Assembly (NCBI GenBank): GCA_029891385.1
Contig: CM057235.1
Span: 11,155,001 to 11,219,000, forward strand
Reading direction: 5' to 3'
Source: Erythroxylum novogranatense
Taxonomy: Eukaryota; Streptophyta; Magnoliopsida; Malpighiales; Erythroxylaceae
DNA: 64,000 nt
The notes beneath the pieces were generated by a model. It was not told where the DNA came from and did not search any database. It was given only the letters and a program-made list of their open reading frames with translations. A program made the position numbers and the translations under genes. Positions 10,820-22,334 of this stretch are shown here, piece by piece; within the stretch, counting starts at the first letter, position 1, and every line of letters starts with the position of its first letter.

Positions 10820-12572
10820 AAAGGAGTAACTAAAATTGTTGCTTCCTAAGAGCCTTAGTGAAGATGTCAGCAAGCTGAGCATGTGTGCGACTGTGAAAGA
10901 TAGCAATGTTGCTAGCTTGAATCTGATCACGCACATAATGACAATCCACCTTAATGTGTTTTATGCATTCATGGAAAATAGGATTTGCAGCAATGTGGAG
11001 AGCTATTTAACTATCACAAAACATGTGTATAGGATGCAAATGACAAACTCTGAACTTAAGTAAAGAGTAAGCCAAGTAAGTTCACAACTAGTAGTGGCCA
11101 TTAAGCGATACTTAGCCTCAATGGAAGAGCATGATACCATGGGTGGTTTCTTCCAAGATACAGGAGAAAGATGCAACATAACAAAATGTCCAGTAAGAGA
11201 ATGACATGTTAGAGGACAAGTAGCTCAGTTTGAATCATAATAGGCATTTAGATGCAAATCACTGTCATGACAAAGAAGAAGACCAACATTCCATTGAGCT
11301 TATTTAGGACATTGTATAAACTGGGGAAAAGTATACACAATATAACATAGCTCTAGACAGGTGATGGTATAAGATAGTCAATAAACCTCATATATCGATC
11401 TGGATGAGTAAAATCAGGTCTTGTATCAAGAGCCAAAATGTGGTTATATTATATGGGAAAGTCACAAGGTTTTACGCCAAGCAACCTAACTTTAGAAACA
11501 ATATCAAGTGCATACTTATGATGAGAGAGAAATAACCCGTCTGGACCCCAAGCTATCTTAATAACAAGAAAGTATTTTAAGTGCCCCAAGTCTTTCATAT
11601 GAAAACAAGTTCTCAAATAAGCTTTAAAATTAGTGATGGCTTTAGAATTATTACCTACAATAATTAAGTCATCAAAATACACAAGGACATGAAAAATATT
11701 ACCTTAAAGTTCATAAGAGAATACAGAATAGTTAGCATAGGATTGAGTGAAGCTGAAATACTTGAGGGTGGAAACCAACTTAGCAAACCAGTTATGTGGA
11801 GATTGATGAAGTCCACATAAAGATTTATGCAAGCAGCAAACCTTTCCAAAAGAAGAACTAGTGAACCCAGGAGGAAGAGTCATGTATACTTCCTCATCAA
11901 GATCGCTATGTAGGAAAATATTGTGAACATCCATTTAATGAAATTCCCAATCACGAACAATGGCAATAGTAAGAAAGACTTGAACAGAGACCGTTTTAGC
12001 AATTGGAGCAAAGGTCTCAGTAAAATCAATACCTTCAACTTAATTATTACTAAGAATAACCAAATGAGCCTTGTGATGCTTAATGGTACCGTTGGAGTTG
12101 TACTTGATCTTGTACACCCACTTATACCTAATAGCTTTCTTTTCAGGAGGCAAGTCTTCAATAACCCACTTACCATTCTTTTTAAGTGCCTTAATTTCCT
12201 TACGCGTGGTGTCACAATGGATCACCAATAGCCTCAGCAAAATGGGTAGGCTCATGTCCTACAGTCATTGCAGCCAAAAAACTAACATAGGGAAAAAATT
12301 ATTGCAAATCACATAATTACCTATGGGATGAGGCATACCTAAAGATAGAGACAAATATGATGTCATGAGGAGGGGTCTATACATTGCTCTATATGACAAT
12401 AATAATCTCGATACTAAACATTAGGAAATTGTTCCCTTTTGTATTGTGTCGTAGACTATCAGTAGGATGAGCTTCACCAAGGGAGTCAACTGAGTCATGT
12501 GAAGAACCAACATCACCTACATTATCCATATTAATATCAGTCCCCCTCACTTTTGAGACCTCATCATGGCCA
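10820..12572 (-). pseudogene. Retrofit/Ale-like copia RT-RNase H half
   Basis: Minus-strand copia fragment, read from 12572 leftward: an acidic linker (NGHDEVSKVRGTDINMDNVG), the RT start (KEIKALKKNGKWVIEDLPPE and RYKWVYKIKYNSNGTIKHHK at about 12210-12070), QMDVHNIFLHSDLDEEVYM (about 11940-11880; the family has a QMDV.NAFLHGDL block here), the YFDDLIIVGN motif (about 11680; YVDD is usual), then degenerate RNase H (SWKKPPMVSCSSIEAKYRLM near 11130; TSCELTWL; LADI..KAL near 10860). Many frameshifts and stops. The right edge is exactly a TTA followed by a Harbinger-like end, so the linker is interrupted; a matching integrase half is at 60.9-64 kb. Confidence 0.85.
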
Positions 12573-12575
12573 TTA

Positions 12576-12800
12576 CGCTGCGTATGGTTGCTGTCTCTGG
12601 TATCTGGTGACATAACAGAACAGGACAGAACGAAACAAAAACTGAAAACAGTGAGGTGTTTGGTTGTGGTGGATAGAACAGAAATTTCTGTCTCCGTCTG
12701 GAGGATAGAATGTGTTTGGTTGCAGTGGATAGAATGAAAAAATGGTGACAATGACAAAAATGCCCCTAGTCCTAAACATGATTAATTGACAAATGGTGTT
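12576..12800. mobile_element. Harbinger-like left end (element 1)
   Basis: Directly after TTA (12573-12575) comes CGCTGCGTATGGTTGCTG, then GACAG-rich subterminal sequence with two GTGTTTGGTTG phrases. About 200 bp are recognisably the same as the reverse complement of the right end at 40590-40785 (shared phrases include ACAGTGAGRTGTTTGRTTG, GTGTTTGGTTG and a TGTCAAAAATGCCC-type word). TTA duplication and a (C/G)TTTGGTT-type terminal repeat are typical of PIF/Harbinger elements. It interrupts the copia linker. Its partner end is not found; the right side of the nest near 60.9 kb is rearranged. Confidence 0.55.
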
Positions 12801-12839
12801 AAAAATGAAAACTAAAAGGTTTAAAACAATCAATACATA

Positions 12840-12910
12840 ATTATTAACAATAAGGTAAGCATACATTGGAATTAAACTTCTAACTGTTCATGGAATTAAT
12901 TAGTTATTAG
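12840..12910. repeat. Repeat shared with 26890-26965
   Basis: The phrase GGTAAGCATACATTGGAA followed by a TTAAAC..CATGGAATTAATTAG block occurs here and again at about 26900-26960 in the same orientation. Both copies adjoin AAT microsatellite, one on each side of the large LTR insertion at 13023-26620. Confidence 0.6.
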
Positions 12911-13022
12911 GTTATTATTTATGTAATTATTTATTTATAGATTTTTAATAATAATAATAATAATTTGGGTACAGTATTCATAACTTTGGGTCTTTCATGA
13001 ATACAAATTTAAATGTAATAAC

Positions 13023-16000
13023 TGTAACACCCCACTCCCACGTGACCCGAACCCGACATCGATGGTGATATCCTGATCCTTGCTCCGCGAGGATGGTGTG
13101 CTACATCAGTCAGTCGAAACTCAGTATGAAATTTTTTTTTTCATTACACTCATGCGCACGGAATAGACAGTAAACAATCTGAGCCCATGTTCATAAATAA
13201 ACAGTTTCAGTTATTACAATCAATAATAATTTAGAAAAGCCATTTAATGAACAAAAAGCCATAACCAAATTGGGCTCACTATAAATACAGAACATTCTTT
13301 TACAGATATTTCGGAATATAATTAATGAGATACTAATGCAGACGCAAACTGATCCTGACCTCTATCTGTCCCTTGCATACCGTAGACATACTCCCGTTTC
13401 AAACGGGATACTCTTCACGACCTGAAAAATAGATGCAAATTTTGGGTGAGTTTTGCGAACTCAGTGAGGAACCATCATCGATGGTTCGCCCAATTCATGC
13501 AGCACACAAGCAATTCACAATTTTGGAAGGCATTCTGGCCTTGTTCCCATTTCCAGTATTCAGTCAAGTATGTATGCAATGCACATGTGACACCCAGTTG
13601 ATTACAGTGTTGTGACCGAGGGCATAAACAGTGAACAGTGTACAGTAGACGCGTCTAGGGAGTAGGAGAGCCCTCTGGGTATGCACTAACTCCCTTCGAG
13701 CTCGAGGCTCTTTTTCAGTATCAGTATTAGTGGCGACTCTGGTCACAACTGTTGTATTTATCCGGTTATGCATTTGTGTATGAAATGCATATGCCCAATT
13801 AACAGTCCATATCAAACAGTCTACCCCAGTAGAGGCAACAAAATGAAGCACAGTGTAGCAAGCAATGCACAATGTGCACATCCAGAACACTTCAAGCAAT
13901 TAATCACAGTATCACAGTAATAGCAAACAATTCACGTTCATATAGCACAATTCTACCAGTCACAATTGATCACATCACAATTAAGCGATAATCGCACAAT
14001 CCATTCATGTATCACAATTTCACACAAGAGAGCAATTTAGCTAATGTAATCACGACTGATACACTTCTATGGCGCTTCTCCCAATTCATCGGACCACCTG
14101 TCCGGAACCCAGTCATAAACAAACACAATCCTAATCCCTCCATTATTTCCCCACAATGAACATATAATAATTGAATGAACCATCTAGGTTACTCACCTGT
14201 ACTTCCGAGCTAATACTTGGAAGTCTTAGTGGCATCGGTGGATCGACGCTCCAAAAGTGCCTCTATAACAGTTACAGAATATAAATATTACCAATTGCTC
14301 AATCAGAACTATTTAATGTTGCACTTGTAGCAATTAGAAGGTGCACAATGCATGTTCATGATATTCCCGGCCTTAATCCAAAATTTCCATCACAAACATT
14401 CCATCTAAAAAGTAGAAATCTTATAGCACTGGAATTACTCAATTCGGACCTCTACAGGTCCAAAAATAAATAAAACAGTGACCAAAGAACCTTTACCCGG
14501 ACCCACATCAATTTCCCGTCCAAAAATTCCCAATTTCTCATAAAATAAAATTCAATGTTTCACGAATCCGATGCCTCGAGAATCAGGTCAATCGGAAGTC
14601 GGACAGAAAAGTTATGAGCAAAAGAACGAAAAATACACATCCTAGTCGACTAGTCAGAGGTTGTAGTCGACTAGTGCAGGTTGTAGTCGACTGGTCTAAG
14701 AATCCTAGTCGACTAGCCCTATTAAAATGACAGATCTGAAACAATTGCCTCCGACATGCCAACTTGTCTAGGTCATAACTCCCTACTCCGAACTCCAATT
14801 TGGACAAAATTGGTGTCTATTTCATAGAGAAAAGAGAGCTCTACAAGTTTTATGGACACAAAAGCCAATTTCACCTCTAAGGGTGTCAAAAATGCAATCA
14901 AAGTTACTGCCCAGTCAATGCCTCTCAAAACAATGCAGGATTTTGTAAATTCAATAACTTCCCATTTCCTTAGTCAAAAATTACACAATAAATGTGCACA
15001 AAAAAATCACAATGTTTTCTACAACTTTCATGAACAACCTGAAATCAAATTCACTTGCTAACTGGGTCAAACAATTCAACAAAGAATCTGCCCATTGAAA
15101 TTCCCCAATCTGGACAACAAATTTTAAAATAGTATAGCTCCTTGGAAAAATTTCAAAAAAATCACTACCTTATATCACTAAAAAGATAAGATCTCATACT
15201 TCAAATTTCATAAATGACTCAGAATCCAATTCCATCATTAATAAGCTCAAAACTGTCATGCAAGTGGCTACCCTGATCACTAGTTAATGACCTAACTTAA
15301 GTCCAATCTTTGAAAATTCATAACTCCCAATTCTGACATCCAAAAAGAGTATAGTATATCTCATTTTCAAGATAGTTACTTCCTCTAAAACTTTTCAGAA
15401 GATCATTTGGACCAATTCAATTCACAGAAATCTCTAAATTTGCTTCCAATCAGAATACTCACAAAACCTACACTTTTGGTTAGGTTTCACCACCATGCAC
15501 ATAGTCAGTCATTAGTTAACAGTTCATAAATCGCAACGTACATATCGAAAATTTGTAAAATTAGTGGCAATGGAAAGCTAACAAGGTAGGCTTCAACATT
15601 CATTAAGACCATTTTCACCAATTCCTTCTAAATTAATCTAGAAAAATCATCAAAACGATTAGGTCATCAATCCAGGTACTGTTCACACAGCCCATATCTC
15701 TGATTTTCCAAGCCAAAATTCAACCTCTTAGAGCTACAATTAGACAACACCTATTTCACACAAAATTGTAGCCAATCAAATAAAGTTTCATTTGGCACAA
15801 ACCTCACCTCTTTTTCACAACCACACCATTAGTTATGATCAAAACAGTGTAATCAGTACAAAACCAATTTTCCGGCTTTGGTACTAACCTTAGATCCTAT
15901 CACTTCCAATACCAATAACACATCACTAAGCATCCAAATGGACAAGAAATCAGTCACTAGATCATTCATACATTCACTTAGACCAATAGTCACAATTTGG

Positions 16001-16317
16001 CAGTACTAAACTCTTCATTTCCATGCAAGAATAATCATCAAGAATCAATCCAAAATCAAGCTAAAACACTTCTAAACCACATCATTCATGCTCACCTTAT
16101 CAAATCATACTCAACATAACCTTACCCAACAATTCAAGCTATAAATTTCATAACATTAAAGCATCATAAATCACGATTAATAAACAATAACTCTCATTGA
16201 ATGCATCTAACAACCATGATTCATGAAATACATAATGAAAGCTTAACATAAACCTTACCTAATCAAGCTTTTCCAACTTCAATCTCTTCAATTCTTTACT
16301 TAATCCTCTAACTCAAC
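13023..16317. repeat. Left part of the 4 kb LTR
   Basis: No coding content. Visible structure: a palindrome array at 14643-14716 (four copies of TAGTCGACTA-type words) and otherwise A/C-rich, weakly structured DNA with many TCACA and ACAGT words. The frames at 13433, 13564, 14583 and 14852 are short and unsupported. Confidence 0.6.
14643..14716. repeat. Palindrome array TAGTCGACTAG
   Basis: Four copies of an 11 bp word around the palindrome TAGTCGACTA start at 14643, 14664, 14684 (last bases changed, TAGTCGACTGG) and 14706. Steps are 21, 20 and 22 bp. Copies 2 and 3 are preceded by the same AGAGGTTG / GCAGGTTG spacer. Confidence 0.85.
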
Positions 16318-16585
16318 TGTTAAGTCAGAATGACTTTACATATAAATGATTTTGATGTATAACAAATATAGTGAGATCAAAAACAATAAAAACAAAACAG
16401 TCACGCATTTAAGTCCAAAGACGACGAAGTTTGAATAAATGACAAAGACACGAGCGAAGTTGCAAAACATCACCGACATCTGACGAAGTTGATACAAGTC
16501 AAACATGTATTTAAGTTTGTCAAAGTAAAAAATCAACATGACGCAGATGACACAAGACAATAAATAGACAAAGACACAAATGTAG

Positions 16586-16613
16586 ATACAGACGCAGAAA
16601 GAAAAGCAGACGC

Positions 16614-16644
<31 letters not shown>

Positions 16645-16682
16645 AAGCGAAGCAGACGCAGACGCAGAAAAGAAACAGACGC
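16586..16682 (+). repeat. GACGCA tandem array in SIRE LTR
   Basis: Imperfect hexamer repeat: five or so GACGCA units in a row, an AAAGCGAAGCA interruption, further GACGCA units, then AAAAGAAACA and another. Repeated in the 3' LTR at about 25120-25205. It lies 100-200 bp upstream of the TATA-like box, where enhancer repeats of copia LTRs usually lie. Confidence 0.8.
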
Positions 16683-16783
16683 AAGAGTCAGTTCGAGTTA
16701 ATTCTGTAACTCAACTGATTAACCGCTTCTTTAAAGATTAAAGATTCAAGATTCAAGATTCAAGAAGCGATTCTGAATTTAAG

Positions 16784-16793
16784 GCTATAAATA
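16784..16793 (+). promoter_or_regulatory. TATA-like box in SIRE 5' LTR
   Basis: CTATAAATAC about 465 bp into the LTR; the same motif is in the 3' LTR at 25309-25318. Likely core promoter of the element. Confidence 0.6.
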
Positions 16794-17339
16794 CAAGTCA
16801 AGTCAAGATCTGCAGAGTTAGCTATTTTTTGAGAAAAAAAATTACACAAAGTGAAAAAGCGATTAAGTGCGAATTAGCTGAACGCTATCTTACTGTAAAA
16901 AAGTGTTCAAATACTTTTCTGAAAAGAAAGAGTTGTACAGATAGCCTGCAGAGGCTAAGTGTGAAAGCATAATGGTTTAGAGACCTGAAGAGGCTCGTGA
17001 AAGAATACTTGTAAAGTTTGAAGAGATAGTGAAATCTCATAAGAAACTCTGAGGACTGGACGTAGCCCACGGTTTGGGGTGAACCAGGATAAATCTGCGT
17101 GTCTACTACTCTCAGTCTCTATCTCACTTTTAGTTTCAAAGTTGATCTTTATTTACTATTCATATACTTAGCATTGAAAAGCTTTGATCAATTAGGATTA
17201 ATAAGAATTACAGAAAGAATTTTATTTCTAACAAGTAATTTGAAAAGATATTCAAAAGGGAATACACAATTCAACCCCCCTTCTCGTGCATTCTATTATC
17301 ATTTTATAAGTGTTGTATTAACTTGTGATTCACTTCAAT

Positions 17340-17352
17340 TGGTATCAAAGCC
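17340..17352 (+). other. SIRE primer binding site
   Basis: TGGTATCAAAGCC two bases after the 5' LTR. It matches the usual copia site complementary to initiator methionine tRNA (TGGTATCAGAGC) with one change. Confidence 0.88.
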
Positions 17353-17394
17353 TGGTATCCAAGAATCACTTTGGCGAAGTGTGGATTAAAGATA

Positions 17395-18223
17395 ATGGCG
17401 AGTCACACGATACATCATTGAAGGAGCCTCACCACTAGACCTCCAAAGATTTAATGGAGAAGACTACCATTACTGGAAAGATAGAATGCGGTTATTCATC
17501 GAATCTACACATGTAGACCTTTGGGACGTAATAGAGAACGGACCCTATATACCTGTAGATGAAGAAGGTAGTTCTATTCCGCGAAGCAGATGGATGGCTG
17601 ATCAGAAAGAAAGAATACAACTGAATTTAAAGGCAAAATTCTTCTTAACATGTGCCCTAAGCAGAAACGAATACGACAAAGTGCATGGTTGTGACACTGC
17701 AAAGGAGATGTGGGACACATTGTCCATTGCTCATGAAGGCACTAGTCAAGTTAAAGAATCCAAGATAAGTATTCTTGTACATCAATATGAACTTTTCAGG
17801 ATGGAAGATGAAGAATCTATTGATCAAATGTTTGGAAGATTTCAAACAATTGTCAACGGATTAAAAGCTCTTGGAAGGACTTACAATAACCAAGATCATG
17901 TTCGAAAGATCCTAAGAAGCCTTCCTAAGAGATGGAGACCTAAAGTAACTGCAGTGCAAGAAGCAAAAGACTTGAGCGTGCTGAAGCTAGATGAGTTGCT
18001 GGGATCCTTGAAGATTCATGAAGTAGAACTCAATGCTGAAGACAAGCCCAAGCGTGACAAGTCAATAGCACTGAAGGCTGGACAGAAGAATCATAAGACT
18101 CAGAGAAGGAGGAAGTCATCGAAGGCATTGAAGATTGAAGAATCAAAGGATGATAACTCCAAATCAATCGAATCGAGTCAAGTGATGAAGATGACGAATT
18201 ATCTTTCATTTCCAGAAAGATAA
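17395..18223 (+). pseudogene. SIRE gag, N-terminal part
   Basis: Capsid-like protein that packages element RNA into cytoplasmic particles. The first ATG (17395) is out of frame after eight codons; the gag frame is readable from about 17423 (SPLDLQRFNGEDYHYWKDRM). It continues with the retro gag (UBN2-type) domain: IESTHVDLWDVIENGPYIP, WDTLSIAHEGTSQVKESKI and KILRSLPKRW, ending in a lysine-rich stretch at 18223. A stop and frame change separate it from the zinc-knuckle segment that follows. Intact SIRE gag is one frame, so this is a broken copy. Confidence 0.88.
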
Positions 18224-18271
18224 GATGTATGTGGAAAAAGAAGCCCAGAAGTAACCAGACATTCAGAAAGA

Positions 18272-18982
18272 ATGGAAAAGAGGAAGCCAAGCCAGAAGTC
18301 TTCTATCATTTGCTACGAGTGCAATCAGCATGGAGACTACAAGTCAGAATGCCCTACTCTCAAGAAGAAACCTAAGAAGAGTAAAGAAGGCAAGAAAAGT
18401 ATGATGGCAACATGGGAGGATCTAGATTCATCTGAATCAGATACAGGCTCCGAGTCATCAGAACATGCAAACATTTGCCTAATGGCTGAAGAAGATAGTG
18501 ATGAGGAGGTAAAATCCGATTATGATAACTTGCATGATGCATATTCAGAATTGTTAGAAGATTCTCATGCTATTTTGAAACAGTACAAGTTGTTGAAGAA
18601 AAAGTATGCAGAGAATATTAAACATACTGAGAAAATAGAGAGAGAAAATATTTGCTTAAAAAAGGAGTTAGAAGTTAAAAGGAAACTTGTAGACAGATCA
18701 GATGAGATTAATCAGCTTAAGTTAAGGATCAAGAATCTATCAGCTGATCTAGCTACTTTCACTGAGAGTACAAAGAAAATGAATGATATGCTAGGAAAAT
18801 GTAGACATCCTAGTGATAAGACTGGTTTAGGGTTTACTAGAAACAATACTCAGTCTCGTAATAAATTTGTCTCTCAAAAAGGAAGAAATAGGACAACACA
18901 TTTTAATCAACGTCCGAGTAATATGCATTATAGATTACATCATGTGCATACTACTAACCATAAAGGACCCAAGAAAATTTGA
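18272..18982 (+). pseudogene. SIRE gag zinc knuckle and coiled coil
   Basis: C-terminal gag. Residues about 15-28 hold a CX2CX4HX4C zinc knuckle (CYECNQHGDYKSEC), which binds RNA. A serine/acid-rich stretch and a long charged heptad-rich helix (about residues 85-170: KQYKLLKKKYAEN, LKKELEVKRK, INQLKLRIKNL) follow, as in SIRE gag. A final basic segment leads toward the protease. It is out of frame with the upstream gag part and is followed by frameshifted protease. Confidence 0.87.
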
Positions 18983-19029
18983 GTATCAAGAAATAAAATA
19001 GTTTCTCCTACAGATATCCTTCCTTGGAA

Positions 19030-19290
19030 GATACGGCAAGCACCATTGGTATTTAGACAGTGGATGCTAGCGACACATGACGGGAAGAAGGTCTATGTTC
19101 CTAGACCTTCAATATAAGAAGGAGGATCGGTAACTTTCGGAGACAACCAGCGGGGCAAAATCATTGGAATCGGAAAATAGGTAAAGATTCCTTTGCATGC
19201 ATAAATAATGTACCGCTTGTTGATGATCTAAAGCATAACTTGATTAGTGTGAGTCGGTTGTGTGATTCGGTTTCACAGCTACATTCAATC
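19030..19290 (+). pseudogene. SIRE aspartic protease
   Basis: The catalytic region is readable as WYLDSGC, a stop in place of serine, then RHMTG at about 19047-19085 (family motif WYLDSGCSRHMTG). Further on come VTFGDNQRGKIIGIGK and NNVPLVDDLKHNLISVSRLCD, the typical end of the copia protease domain. Frame changes between these blocks disable it. Confidence 0.8.
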
Positions 19291-20330
19291 AAAATCTTTG
19301 TGAAGTCGAAAACAAAGATGGGTCTATACTTTTCTCGCCAAGAGAAGAAACAACCTTTACAAAATCAATTTAGAAGATTTTCAAAATCAAAATATTTCAT
19401 GTTTTCTATCTTACGAAGAAGAAAGACTAATCTGCATAAAAAGCTAGGTCATGTCTCTTTGAAACATATTTCAAAATTGGTAAAACATGATTTAGTAAGA
19501 GGTTTGCCAAAAATAAGTTTTGATAAAGAACTTTTCTGTGAAAATTGTTTAAAGGAAAACAAGTTAAAACCTCTTTCTCTAAAAAGATTTGTAACGTCTT
19601 CAAGACCTTTAGAACTATTACATATGGATTTATTTGGTCCTACAAGGACATTAAGTCTTAGCAAAAGAAATATGGATTTGTCATTGTTGATGACTTTACT
19701 CGATTTTGTTGGATATTATTTTATCACACAAAGATGAGTCCTTTAAGTGCTTTAGAACTCTATCCGAGAAAGTTCTGAGCGAAAAGGAATGTCCATTGCT
19801 AGTATCAGGAGTGATCATGGTGGAGAGTTTGAAAATGAGAAGTTTAGAGTTTTCTGTGAAGAGAATGGAATTTCCCACAACTTCTCGGCCCCTAGAACTC
19901 CACAACAGAATGGAGTTGTTGAAAGAAAGAATAGGACGGTTCAAGAGATGGCAAGGACCATGCTTTGTGAGACGAATCTTCCTAAGTATTTCTGGGCAGA
20001 AGCTGTGAACACAGCATGCTATATTCAGAACAGGATCTTGTTGCGACCTATGTTGAAGAAAACTCCTTACGAGTTATGGAATGGAAGAAGACCAAGCATA
20101 TCCTACTTTCATCCATTTGGGTGCAAATGTTCCATTCTGAATACGAAAGAGTTGTTGGATAAATTCGACTCAAAGACCTATCCAGGAATCTTTCTAGGCT
20201 ACTCATCATCGTCTAAGGCTTTTCGAGTTTACAACTTGATTTCAAAGACTGTTGAAGAGACAATTCATGTCAAGTTTGATGATAGTTCTCAATCCCATAA
20301 GGAAGATGACATGGAGATTGAAGGTCCTTC
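19291..20330 (+). pseudogene. SIRE integrase
   Basis: Integrase inserts the cDNA into host DNA. The HHCC zinc finger is seen as HKKLGHVSLKHISKL and then CENCLKENK (about 19435-19560). The core follows: LHMDLFGPTRT with the first catalytic Asp (about 19618), IRSDHGGEFENEKF with the second Asp (about 19803), and TPQQNGVVERKNR with the Glu (about 19900). The C-terminal GKF/GYS-type block (LDKFDSKTYPGIFLGYSSSS) is present at about 20155-20215. A frame change with stop near 19735 splits the core, so no single frame spans the domain. Confidence 0.9.
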
Positions 20331-20479
20331 AAAGAACCTAGATGATGCCTCAAAAACTCCCTCGTCAGACACTCATGAGGATAAGATTGAAGATATTCCA
20401 GAAACTTTAGAACTAAGACGAGATTGGAAGTATAAAAGTTCTCATCCAGAAGAGTTAATTATCGGTGAGACCTCAGAAG

Positions 20480-21535
20480 GAGTTAGGACAAGGTCCAGAT
20501 TCAGACGAGAAGCTAATGTAGCTTTTATCTCTGAAATAGAACCTAAGAAGGTTGAGGAAGCTCTTCAAGACGAAGCTTGGGTGTTAGCCATGCAAGAAGA
20601 GCTGAACCAATTCATAAGGAATAACGTCTGGTCCTTAGTTCCAAAACCTCCTAAGAAATCCATTATTGGAACCAGATGGGTTTTCAAGAATAAGCTAGAC
20701 GAATCAGGAAGAGTGAGTCGTAACAAGGCCAGATTAGTAGCACAAGGCTATAATCAGCAAGAAGGAATAGACTACAACGAAACATATGCTTCAGTAGCAA
20801 AACTTGAAGCTATAAGGATTTTGTTGGCATATGCAATCTGTCACGATATAAAGTTTTTTCAGATGGATGTTAAGAGTGCATTTCTAAATGGCTTTATAGA
20901 CGAAGAAGTCTATATGAAACAACCTCCTGGCTTTGAAGATGTTAAAAATCCAGATTATGTCTATAGACTTCACAAAGCCTTATACGGCCTAAAGCAAGCT
21001 CCCAGAGTTTGGTATGATCGTCTGTGTACTTTTTTAATAGAAAATGGTTTCAGCAGAGGTCAAGTTGATAAGACGCTCTTCGTGAAAGTTCTCGTAATGA
21101 TTTTATCTTAAATGATTTACGTTGATGATATCATATTTGGTGCTACTTCAAAAGGGTTATGCTTGAAGTTTGAGAGTCTAATGAAAGAGAATTTGAAATG
21201 AGTATGATGGGTGAATTAAAGTTTTTTCTTGGGTTACAAGTTAAGCGGACTAAAGAGAAGATCTTCATTCATCAATGTAAGTATGTGAAAGAGTTGTTGA
21301 ATAAGTTTGACATGAATAATGTGAAGCCAATGGCAACTCCGATGCATCCTTCAAACCTTTTGTCGAAAGACGAACTTGGTAAGAAGGTGGATCAAACCCT
21401 ATATAGATGGATGATCGGTTCTTTATTGTATCTTCTGACAAGTAGACACGATATTACATTCGGTGTATGCTTGTGTGCAAGATTTCAAGCCGATCTAGAG
21501 AGTCTCATTTCTTCTTTGTTAAAAGAATTTTGAGA
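20480..21535 (+). pseudogene. SIRE reverse transcriptase
   Basis: RT copies element RNA to cDNA. Blocks in order: EPKKVEEALQDEAWVLAMQE, GTRWVFKNKLDESG, VARLVAQGYNQQEGIDY-type region (about 20725-20775), QMDVKSAFLNGFIDEEVYM (about 20863), KALYGLKQAPRVWYDRL (about 20975), then a frame break and stop at 21109, then IYVDDIIFGAT (about 21117) with the YVDD active site intact in sequence, and MMGELKFFLGLQVKR (21203). The stop and frameshift just before YVDD make it non-functional. Confidence 0.92.
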
Positions 21536-21539
21536 TATC

Positions 21540-22069
21540 TCGCAGGTACTCCGATCTTTCCTTAATGTTTGAGAAAGGTAAAGATTTCAGTTAATCGGAT
21601 CTTGTGATGCGGACTATGCCGGAGATAGAATCGAAAGAAAGAGCACAAGTGGAGGATGTCACTTTCTTGGAAGAAATCTAGTCTCCTGGTCAAGCAAGAG
21701 ACAAAGCTCAATTGCTCTATCAACCGCTAAAGGAATATATATGTCCGCCGAAGTTGTTTGTTCACGACGCCGTGGATCAAGTATCAGCTTGAAGACTATT
21801 CAGTTAAGGAGGAGGAGATTCCTATTTATTGCGACAACACCAGTGCAATAAATCTGTCAAAGAATCCAATTCAGCATTCCAGAGTAAATCATATAGAAGT
21901 CAGACATCATTTCCTGAGAGACTACGTTCAGAGAAAGGTGGTGCTTCTAAAGTTCGTTGAAACAGAGTTTCAATGGGCGGACATCTTCACTAAACCACTG
22001 AGTGAAGAACGTTTTCAGAAGATAAGATGCAATCTCAATATGGTGATGTTAAATGAGCAGTTAGGCTAA
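21540..22069 (+). pseudogene. SIRE RNase H
   Basis: RNase H removes the RNA strand during cDNA synthesis. Readable pieces: GSCDADYAGDRIERKSTSGG-like region (about 21596-21660, frame-broken), WSSKRQSSIALSTAKGIY-like region (about 21690-21745), then one frame with IYCDNTSAINLSKNPIQHSR (about 21820), HIEVRHHFLRD, and FQWADIFTKPLSEERF, the conserved copia C-terminus, stopping at 22067-22069. Confidence 0.88.
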
Positions 22070-22334
22070 AATAACGTGAGAAACTAATGGCGTTATACAC
22101 AGTGAGTTACAGCTGGTAACTTCTCTCACAAGGAAGATTTTTGGAGGGAAATATCTGATAAACTCGAGGTTCTTAATGATTCGAGAACCCATCGGTCTAT
22201 AACCCTATAAGTAGATCGAGATGAGTTTATAGCGATCTTTTCATCATCTCCTGACGGTTCATTTCTACTTTACCAATTCTCTCAAAATCTTCTCACTCAA
22301 AAGTTTTTCAGAAGATAATCTTTCACTCTATACA

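Larger units (their letters stand above)
16318..17337 (+). repeat. SIRE 5' LTR
   Basis: Starts TGTTAAGTCAG and ends GATTCACTTCA, 1020 bp. It contains a CpG-rich GACGCA tandem array (about 16600-16680), a TATA-like CTATAAATAC at 16784-16793, and GATTCAA repeats just upstream of it. Differences from the 3' LTR are clustered in small blocks in the first 500 bp. Confidence 0.93.
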
